From: an uncultured Ruminococcus sp. | GTDB lineage: Bacteria > Bacillota > Clostridia > Oscillospirales > Ruminococcaceae | DNA: 5,300 bases | Assembly (NCBI GenBank): GCA_945876155.1 | Contig: CAMCMW010000144.1 | Coordinates: 1 to 5,300 of the forward strand | Direction of reading: 5' to 3' | Shown: piece by piece, positions 1 to 4,379 of the stretch | Layout: each line of letters opens with the position of its first letter | Numbering within the stretch: position 1 is the stretch's first letter | Notes under the pieces: model-generated | Told to the model about the DNA's origin: nothing | Database searches by the model: none | What the model saw: only the letters and a program-made list of their open reading frames with translations | Made by a program: the position numbers and the translations under genes

Positions 1-153
1 TGTCTTGTTTGCGGACGGAGCGTTCCACAGCTGCTGACGGTTATATGTGTAAAGACAGCTGCTGCCCTCGTGCCCCACTGAGGAAACAACTTCGCACTTA
101 GCATCTCCCCTGCCGCTCCAGTCGTTGACGCCGTTTTCAAAGTCCTCGGTAAA
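1..153 (-). repeat. Start of a second CBM22-like module
   Basis: Residues about 189-239 repeat the start of the first module: F.EDFENG..DW.GRGDA..EVV at 189-211 matches F.DDFENG..GW.GRGDA..SVV at 35-57. The RQQLWNAP stretch (228-235) takes the place of RTKNWHGA. At DNA level both copies share gccgttttcaaa (130-141 and 592-603, plus-strand reading). The divergence between copies points to an old duplication. The module is cut by the left window edge. Confidence 0.7.
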
Positions 154-717
154 GCCCTCAGTCACATCACCGCTTTCATTAGGCTCGCCTGTTGCTGATA
201 CATCGTCAATATAGAAGTTTATCAGGTTTGACGGGGTTTCAAAGTATACGGTCACATTGGTGGCGTCCGACGGAACGGTGTAGTTTCCGCCCACCAGAGT
301 CCACTCCCCTTTTTTCGCCTGAGTGTTTGAAACGGATTTATACTGCTCCGTACCGTTTGAGTCCTTATAGAGTATCTGAAGATTTATCTGCTCAGAATCA
401 TTTCCCTCGTCCTGCATTACGTAACCGCTTATGTAATAGGTCTTTCCGGGACGCAGTTCCTTGATTTTAGCACAGGCAGCACCGTGCCAGTTTTTAGTTC
501 TGCCGGAAATGTAAAGGGATTTCTCTCCCGAATTTGCAGTCGTATCAACTACGCTGATTGCGGCATCGCCTCGTCCTGCCCAGCCGCCGTAGCCGTTTTC
601 AAAATCGTCCTTGAATATCTCAACCGTTTCCGCCGCTGCGGTAATCGGCAGCAGTGCCGCCATACAGACAAGCATTGCGGCTGAAATCATAAGTGACATA
701 ATTCTTTTCCTTATCAT
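1..717 (-). CDS. Secreted protein with tandem CBM22-like carbohydrate-binding modules, probably a xylanase (3' part outside the window)
   Basis: The reading frame is open from the ATG at 717-715 to the window edge (239 codons, no stop). The start is supported by GGAGG (complement of 723-727) five bases upstream. Residues 1-29 form a signal peptide: basic MIRKR, a hydrophobic core, then PITAAA before the likely cleavage site, so the protein is exported. Residues about 35-176 form a beta-sandwich module resembling CBM22 (CBM4/9 superfamily): FEN..GGWAGRGDA near 39-52, SLYISGRTKNWHGA at 67-80, and a closing FYIDDVSATG strand near 168-177. A second copy begins at about 189 (FEN..NDWSGRGDA) and is cut by the edge. 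CBM22 modules bind xylan and mixed-linkage glucan and commonly precede GH10 xylanase domains; the catalytic domain is not visible, so 'xylanase' is inference. A purely binding or other cell-wall protein is possible. Transcription is divergent from the signalling operon, from a full-consensus promoter. Confidence 0.85.
   Translation of the reverse strand, partial: MIRKRIMSLMISAAMLVCMAALLPITAAAETVEIFKDDFENGYGGWAGRGDAAISVVDTTANSGEKSLYISGRTKNWHGAACAKIKELRPGKTYYISGYVMQDEGNDSEQINLQILYKDSNGTEQYKSVSNTQAKKGEWTLVGGNYTVPSDATNVTVYFETPSNLINFYIDDVSATGEPNESGDVTEGFTEDFENGVNDWSGRGDAKCEVVSSVGHEGSSCLYTYNRQQLWNAPSANKT
190..615 (-). other. First CBM22-like module
   Basis: This covers residues about 35-176 of the minus-strand protein. 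Visible landmarks are the GRGDA loop with Arg49, the RTKNWHG segment with Trp77 (Arg and Trp in such positions are known ligand contacts in CBM22), the YYISGYV strand near 94-100 and the C-terminal FYIDDV strand. Length and strand order fit a complete module of roughly 140 residues. Family assignment is from memory of the motifs; CBM4, CBM9 or CBM16 are related alternatives. Confidence 0.7.
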
Positions 718-758
718 AGTTTCCTCCTTTTGTTTAAAAAAGCCAAATCTTTTTATAA

Positions 759-787
759 ATTATAACTTATTTGATGTAAAATGTCAA
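759..787 (-). promoter_or_regulatory. Consensus sigma-70/SigA promoter of the CBM22 gene
   Basis: On the minus strand, TTGACA (complement of 782-787) is followed after exactly 17 bases by TATAAT (complement of 759-764). Both hexamers are full consensus. Transcription would start near 752, giving a leader of about 35 nt before the ATG at 717. A promoter this strong on a gene expected to be substrate-regulated suggests control by repression or catabolite control rather than by activation; that last point is inference. Confidence 0.85.
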
Positions 788-795
788 TACAAAAA

Positions 796-811
796 TGCTG
801 TTTTTACAGCA
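796..811. repeat. Small palindrome upstream of the CBM22-gene promoter
   Basis: tgctgt (796-801) and acagca (806-811) are perfect inverted 6-mers separated by tttt, flanked by aaaaa on the left and attttt a little to the right. It lies just upstream of the minus-strand -35 box (782-787), where an activator or repressor would bind. There is no direct evidence for a particular binding protein, and short AT-flanked palindromes can arise by chance. Confidence 0.4.
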
Positions 812-866
812 CAATTTTTCAATCAGAAATCAAAGTCGGATAAATTCAGACATCCTCCTATACAGA

Positions 867-895
867 TTGAAACAGTGAGCAAATTATGCTATAAT
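867..895 (+). promoter_or_regulatory. Main promoter of the sensor-kinase-regulator operon
   Basis: TTGAAA (867-872) is followed by a 17-base spacer and TATAAT (890-895), and the spacer ends in TGC, giving a perfect extended -10 (TGnTATAAT at 887-895). Transcription would start near 902, leaving an unusually long leader of about 147 nt that contains two large inverted repeats before the ATG at 1049. The match to consensus is close; actual use is inferred. Confidence 0.75.
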
Positions 896-899
896 AAAT
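884..899 (+). repeat. Direct repeat copy 1 carrying the extended -10
   Basis: The 16-mer ttatgctataataaat occurs here and again, identical, at 998-1013, 114 bp downstream. It includes the full extended -10 of the main operon promoter. Its core tgctataat is also present inverted at 975-983. Duplication of an exact 16-mer between promoter and gene is more than expected by chance, even in AT-rich DNA. Confidence 0.75.
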
Positions 900-926
900 G
901 CACTGAATTTATTATAATTTTTTTAA

Positions 927-974
927 TGCCCTTGCAGATACGCAAAGTAAACTTTGCTCCCTGCAAATCGGGCA
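927..974 (+). repeat. Large nested inverted repeat in the operon leader
   Basis: Three pairs of arms nest around one centre: tgccc (927-931) with gggca (970-974), ttgcag (932-937) with ctgcaa (961-966), and gcaaagt (942-948) with actttgc (951-957), around a central aa. The unpaired parts are atac on one side and tcc and atc on the other. As RNA it would form an 18-bp interrupted hairpin about 25 nt after the predicted start of the operon mRNA; as DNA the inner 16-bp element looks like an operator. No T run follows on either strand, so it is not an intrinsic terminator. It matches no riboswitch I recognise. Confidence 0.65.
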
Positions 975-1009
975 ATTATAGCAAAAAATCTTCGATTTTA
1001 TGCTATAAT
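975..1009 (+). repeat. Nearly perfect 16-bp-arm inverted repeat abutting the first hairpin
   Basis: Arms 975-990 and 994-1009 pair at 15 of 16 positions (the only mismatch is A984 with A1000) around the 3-nt loop ttc. The outer nine bases on the left are the reverse complement of tgctataat, so the structure contains an extended -10 in each orientation. It begins immediately after the 927-974 repeat, so an operon transcript from the upstream promoter would carry two hairpins back to back. Arms this long are very unlikely by chance; the function is unknown. Confidence 0.7.
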
Positions 1010-1013
1010 AAAT
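998..1013 (+). repeat. Direct repeat copy 2, possible second operon promoter
   Basis: This is the second copy of ttatgctataataaat. It holds TGCTATAAT at 1001-1009, a perfect extended -10. No recognisable -35 lies at the right distance (980-987 is A-rich), but extended -10 promoters can work without one. Use of this site would start transcripts near 1016 and give a short, unstructured leader of about 33 nt that omits both hairpins. Whether it is active is unknown. Confidence 0.45.
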
Positions 1014-1035
1014 CATGCCTTTAATCACAAACAAC

Positions 1036-1042
1036 AGGGTGA
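1036..1042 (+). promoter_or_regulatory. Weak ribosome binding site of the 7TM sensor gene
   Basis: AGGGTGA, with GGTGA matching the 3' part of the canonical AGGAGGTGA, lies six bases before the ATG at 1049. It is weaker than the GGAGG sites of the other four genes in the window, which suggests that the membrane sensor is made at a lower rate than the downstream kinase and regulator. Confidence 0.6.
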
Positions 1043-1048
1043 ACCTAT

Positions 1049-2704
1049 ATGACGAAATACAACAAAAAGAATATATTTACAGCTATAATAATTGCGTCAC
1101 TGCTCATTGTTGCATATATCTGCCGTATTCCAGGGCTGGCAAGACATTCCAGAGAGGCAGGACTTGTGCGTACTTTTATTTATATGACTTTGTACGTTGC
1201 ATGGTGCTTTTCACTGCGCAGCCGTATCATACAGGTGCAGGCACGAAGATACCTTACCGCCATAGCCTCTCTTATGGTGTTCTGGTTTCTGATAAGGGCG
1301 GTAAAATATCACTTTATATCCCCGGAACTATATCCCGGTATCACACGGTATCTCTGGTACTTTTACTATCTGCCCATGCTGTTTATACCCTTGCTGTCGG
1401 TGTTCGCCGCAATGTCAATACGCCGTCCGGAGGATTACCGTCTGCCGGGTCGTACAGCCTTTCTCTTCATACCGCCGTCTGTCTTGTTTCTGATGGTGGT
1501 CACCAATGATATTCACCAGCTTGTATTTACCTTTCCCGGCGGTACTGTCCGGACTGATGATAATTACAGCTACAGCATCGGGTATTATCTTATAGCCGGT
1601 TTCCTGACTGTCTGTGTGCTGTCCACGTTTATTATTATGTTTGTGAAATGCAGGATACCCGGCAGCCGTAAGAGGATTCTTCTTCCGTGTATTCCTATAT
1701 TCGTTCTGCTGCTGTATTTCGTACTGTATTATCTGCATACAGATTGGCTGATTTTTATTGCCGGTGACATGACAGCGGTGTTCTGCCTTATGTACGCCGC
1801 AACTCTTGAAATATGTATACGGTGCGGATTTATTCAGGCAAACACCCATTACCGTGAGCTTTTTGATGCCTCAACCGTAGGCGCACAGATTACTGATAAC
1901 GAGTACCGGGTTGTTCTTTCCTCCAGGACAGCTGAACATTTCAGTACACAACTTCTCCGCCGGACTGAAAAAGGTCCTGTTATGCTGGAGGTTGGTCTGC
2001 GGATTTCCGGTACACCGATACACGGAGGACACGTTATCTGGTCAGAGGATATGTCGTCACTGCTGAGAGTGCTTGACGAACTGAGAGAGGCTAAGGAAAA
2101 TCTGGAGGACAGCAACGGTATCCTGGAAGAAGAAAACGCTGTCAGAACCCGTGAAACGCACATTGCCGAACAGGAACGGCTTTACAATATAATACAAAGG
2201 GACACGTCACGGCAGATTCGCCTTATGGACCAACTTATAGGTCAGGCGGAATCCTCCGGTACAGACGAAGAAAGGGCAAAGCTGCTGAAAAAAATGCTTG
2301 TGACCGGCGCATATTTAAAGAGGAGAAGCAACCTTGTTTTCCTGTCCGACAAAAATCCCATGCTGGAGACACAGGAGTTTGCTCTTGCATTCAGAGAATC
2401 TATGGACAATCTTGAAATGTACGGAGTGACCTGCGGATTCCGTTCAGAGCTTACTGAACCTGTTCCGGCTGTACATATAATGGCGATGTACGATTTCTTT
2501 GAGGAAGTCACCGAGCGCTCCCTTGACTGCATGAGCAGTATCACTGTATATGCTGCAAAGACAGAAGACGGTCTTACTCTTACTATAAACACCGATTCCA
2601 CTGCTGATTTTTCCGACCTTGCGTCCGATACAGTTACGGCAGTACAGGACGAGGATAACGAGTGGCGGCTGACTTTTCGACCCGGTATGGGAGGTGCTGA
2701 CTGA
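1049..2704 (+). CDS. 7TM membrane sensor with PAS-like domain and degenerate histidine-kinase C-terminus
   Basis: This 551-residue protein has about seven or eight membrane helices in residues 9-255 (near 9-25, 38-56, 69-88, 104-123, 137-152, 177-199, 209-228, 233-255), with TNDIHQLVF at 152-160, a hallmark of the histidine kinase N-terminal 7TM domain. A PAS-like segment (about 265-335, YRELFDAS...ITDNEYRVV) and a charged coiled coil (about 336-375) follow. The C-terminal 180 residues line up with the kinase core of the next gene, but Arg384 stands where the phospho-accepting His should be (QRDTSRQ against VHDDIGR) and Glu489 stands where the N-box Asn should be (TERSLD against TNAVRH); no Gly-rich ATP lid is seen. 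It therefore looks like a pseudokinase that senses an unknown signal and works through a partner. The stop overlaps the next start by 1 nt, so co-production with the soluble kinase is expected. The ligand cannot be read from the sequence. Confidence 0.85.
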   Translation: MTKYNKKNIFTAIIIASLLIVAYICRIPGLARHSREAGLVRTFIYMTLYVAWCFSLRSRIIQVQARRYLTAIASLMVFWFLIRAVKYHFISPELYPGITRYLWYFYYLPMLFIPLLSVFAAMSIRRPEDYRLPGRTAFLFIPPSVLFLMVVTNDIHQLVFTFPGGTVRTDDNYSYSIGYYLIAGFLTVCVLSTFIIMFVKCRIPGSRKRILLPCIPIFVLLLYFVLYYLHTDWLIFIAGDMTAVFCLMYAATLEICIRCGFIQANTHYRELFDASTVGAQITDNEYRVVLSSRTAEHFSTQLLRRTEKGPVMLEVGLRISGTPIHGGHVIWSEDMSSLLRVLDELREAKENLEDSNGILEEENAVRTRETHIAEQERLYNIIQRDTSRQIRLMDQLIGQAESSGTDEERAKLLKKMLVTGAYLKRRSNLVFLSDKNPMLETQEFALAFRESMDNLEMYGVTCGFRSELTEPVPAVHIMAMYDFFEEVTERSLDCMSSITVYAAKTEDGLTLTINTDSTADFSDLASDTVTAVQDEDNEWRLTFRPGMGGAD

Positions 2705-3648
2705 TGGGACGGCTTAAACGGAATGCGGTCAAAGAGGCGTTTGACAATCTGCCCAGCGGAGTATGTTTCTTTGACAAAAACGGTATTGTAACACTTTGCA
2801 ATCATCAGATGCACAGACTTGTATTTGCACTGACAGGCAGAGATTTGCAGAGTCTGCCTGAACTCCAGGAGCTTTTAAACGGCAGTACTCCGGTAAACGG
2901 TATATTCGTACTTGATAACGGCAGTGCATGGAAATTTTCACAGGAGAGTATCACCACCCAGTACGGAAATACATATACTCAGGTAACAGCTTCCGATGTG
3001 ACCGAACTGTACCGGAAACAGCAGGAACTTGAACAGGACAACAGGCGTCTTGCAGAATATGCACAGCGTATGCGCCGTCTTTCTGCCGATATTATCTCGC
3101 TGATACGTGAAGAGGAAACGCTTAATATGAAAATGCGTGTACATGATGATATCGGCAGGAGCGTTATTGCCACAAGGCAGTTTTTGCAGCAGAACAGACC
3201 AATAGAAGAACTTGACCTGACTGTATGGAAAAACGCTGTCCGTCTTTTAAAGCATGACAATGAAATCATGGACGAAAAAGACGCTCTTGCACAACTGATA
3301 ACCGCCGCTGAGGGCATAGGAATCAAAATACACCTGAACGGAAAACTGCCTGAAAATACTCAGGCTGCACAGTTGATTATCACAGCAGTACGTGAATGTA
3401 TGACAAATGCGGTGCGCCACGCAAAAGCCAGTGAACTGTATGTAAATCTGTCCTATGACGGCAGTATGTATTCCGCTGTCATAACCAACAACGGAGCAGT
3501 GCCGGAAGAGAGTATCACCGAGGGCGGAGGACTGTCCTCACTGCGTATGCGCATAAACAAAAAGGGCGGAACAATGAAAGTAAAAAGCAGACCGGTATTT
3601 GAACTGACAGTATCTGTTCCGGCAAAACTGGAGGGAACACTATGGTAA
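2704..3648 (+). CDS. Soluble PAS-domain sensor histidine kinase (NarL-type, HisKA_3-like)
   Basis: This 314-residue cytoplasmic kinase has no membrane segment or signal peptide. Residues about 10-103 form a PAS-like domain (AFDNLPSGVCFFDKNGIVT, then ITTQYGN and ASDVTEL before the linker). A coiled coil runs from about 103 to 140. The phospho-acceptor is probably His147 in VHDDIGR. The ATPase domain shows an N-box, ECMTNAVRHAKAS (231-243, with Asn235), an ITNNG segment (260-264) where many kinases have a D.G motif, and a Gly-rich GGGLSSLR (274-281). These features support autophosphorylation and transfer to the downstream regulator. GGAGG at 2690-2694, inside the previous gene and 9 nt upstream, sets the start; TGA and ATG overlap by one base. 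Because the upstream 7TM protein has lost these same residues, this protein is probably the catalytic partner. The Asn in place of Asp is shared with many clostridial relatives, as I recall, so it need not mean inactivity. Confidence 0.9.
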   Translation: MGRLKRNAVKEAFDNLPSGVCFFDKNGIVTLCNHQMHRLVFALTGRDLQSLPELQELLNGSTPVNGIFVLDNGSAWKFSQESITTQYGNTYTQVTASDVTELYRKQQELEQDNRRLAEYAQRMRRLSADIISLIREEETLNMKMRVHDDIGRSVIATRQFLQQNRPIEELDLTVWKNAVRLLKHDNEIMDEKDALAQLITAAEGIGIKIHLNGKLPENTQAAQLIITAVRECMTNAVRHAKASELYVNLSYDGSMYSAVITNNGAVPEESITEGGGLSSLRMRINKKGGTMKVKSRPVFELTVSVPAKLEGTLW

Positions 3649-4265
3649 ATGTATTGATAGTGGAAGATCAGCGTATGATACGTGAGACAATGGAAAACTA
3701 TATCAGGCAGAGTGAGGGCTACAGCCTTGCCGGTTCGATTGCCGGGGCTGGTCTTGCGGAGAAATTCTGTGCATCAAACCCTGTGGACCTGGTGCTGATG
3801 GACGTATGCACCGAAAACGGTGAAAGCGGATTTGAGGCTGCCGGAATAATCAAATCCCGTTTTCCGGATATAAAAATTATAATCGTCACCTCTATGCTGG
3901 ACGCTGGTTATCTGAACCGTGCAAAAGAAGTCGGGGCTGACAGTATCTGGTTCAAGGACGTAAGCCGTGTGGAGCTTATGACAGTAGTTGAAAAAACCAT
4001 GAACGGCGAATCAGTCTATCCGGACAGAACACCCGAAGTGAAAATCGGAAACGCCTCCAGCTACGAATTTACAGAAGCAGAAATAAAGGTTCTCAGACTG
4101 CTTGTGGAGGGCATGACCTATAAGGAAATGGCAAATGCGCTTAACGTGTCCGTTGAGACTGTAAAATCACAGGTGGGCAGTATGCTGCAAAAAACCGGTT
4201 TCACCTCAAAAACCAAACTGGCTGCTATGGTAATGAGCAAGCGGCTTATCGTAAACGGATTCTGA
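3642..4265 (+). CDS. LuxR/NarL-family response regulator transcription factor
   Basis: This 207-residue protein has a receiver domain (about 1-122) followed by a LuxR-type helix-turn-helix (about 143-200). The receiver has the full set of conserved residues: acidic Glu8-Asp9, phospho-acceptor Asp54 (LVLMDVC), Thr83 (IIVTSM) and Lys105 (WFKD). The DNA-binding part starts with FTEAEIKVLRLLVEGMTYKE and has the recognition helix in SVETVKSQVGSML (170-182). Phosphorylation of Asp54 by the preceding kinase is expected to drive dimerisation and promoter binding. GGAGG at 3630-3634, 7 nt upstream, fixes the start, and the gene overlaps the kinase gene by 7 nt, so translation is coupled. It is the last gene of the operon, followed by a terminator 18 bases on. 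Likely targets are the flanking secreted-protein genes or the operon itself (inference). Confidence 0.93.
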   Translation: MVNVLIVEDQRMIRETMENYIRQSEGYSLAGSIAGAGLAEKFCASNPVDLVLMDVCTENGESGFEAAGIIKSRFPDIKIIIVTSMLDAGYLNRAKEVGADSIWFKDVSRVELMTVVEKTMNGESVYPDRTPEVKIGNASSYEFTEAEIKVLRLLVEGMTYKEMANALNVSVETVKSQVGSMLQKTGFTSKTKLAAMVMSKRLIVNGF

Positions 4266-4282
4266 AAATAAAAACAACTCTT

Positions 4283-4309
4283 ATCCCCCATTTGGGGGAT
4301 GCTTTTTTT
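4283..4309 (+). terminator. Rho-independent terminator of the signalling operon
   Basis: atccccc (4283-4289) pairs perfectly with gggggat (4294-4300) around the loop attt, followed after gc by seven T residues (4303-4309). It lies 18 bases after the regulator stop codon and separates the operon from the next gene, which has its own promoter. The opposite strand lacks a matching T run, so it is probably one-directional. Confidence 0.93.
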
Positions 4310-4320
4310 ATGGAAATATA

Positions 4321-4338
4321 GTATAATAATCGTATAAT
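4321..4338 (+). promoter_or_regulatory. Candidate promoter of the downstream secreted-protein gene, with tandem -10 motifs
   Basis: GTATAAT occurs twice, at 4321-4327 and 4332-4338, one helical turn (11 bp) apart. Either can serve as -10; the second would start transcription near 4345 and give a leader of about 35 nt. No good -35 is seen at 17 bases: the best is ATGGAA at 4310-4315. A weak -35 with a good -10 is typical of promoters that need an activator, so this is a reasonable place to look for response-regulator binding. That role is inference. Confidence 0.55.
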
Positions 4339-4379
4339 GTTATCTCTTTTTACAAAATCGGGATAAAGGAGGTCTTTAC

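Larger units (their letters stand above)
718..1048. promoter_or_regulatory. Divergent AT-rich regulatory region between the CBM22 gene and the signalling operon
   Basis: These 331 bases hold no convincing gene: short frames across them lack ribosome binding sites and run through AT-rich promoter sequence. From left to right it contains the leader and consensus promoter of the minus-strand gene (752-787), a small palindrome (796-811), the rightward promoter (867-895), an AT-only inverted repeat (890-916) followed by a T run, a large nested inverted repeat (927-974), a second nearly perfect inverted repeat (975-1009), a second extended -10 copy (1001-1009), and the weak ribosome binding site of the operon (1036-1042). 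Its size and symmetry suggest that both sides are regulated here. Confidence 0.85.

Noticed and set aside
192..684. Two short plus-strand open frames (192-464 and 484-684)
   Set aside because: They are antisense to a frame with a clear signal peptide and repeated CBM modules, and have no ribosome binding sites.
890..924. AT-only inverted repeat (890-899 with 907-916) followed by seven T residues, resembling a rightward terminator
   Set aside because: The stem has no G-C pairs and overlaps the -10 box of the operon promoter, so a transcript starting at about 902 would not contain it; no plus-strand gene lies upstream to be terminated.
887..983. Possible invertible promoter segment bounded by tgctataat and attatagca
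   Set aside because: The boundary repeats are only 9 bp perfect, no recombinase gene is in the window, and the shared sequence is itself the extended -10, which gives a simpler explanation. A read-pair search for the inverted form would settle it.
611..1024. Open frame of 137 codons on the plus strand across the divergent region
   Set aside because: It begins inside the signal-peptide coding part of the minus-strand CBM22 gene, has no ribosome binding site, and runs through promoter boxes and hairpins; its protein has no domain-like pattern.
902..1048. Leader of the operon considered as a known riboswitch
   Set aside because: The hairpins show none of the conserved cores I can recognise (for example TPP, SAM, cobalamin, glycine or c-di-GMP classes), and no terminator or sequestering stem over the ribosome binding site is evident.
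3642..3648. Overlap of kinase and regulator genes considered as a frameshift joining them into a hybrid kinase
   Set aside because: The regulator has its own GGAGG seven bases before its ATG, and both proteins are complete for their families, so they are separate, translationally coupled genes.
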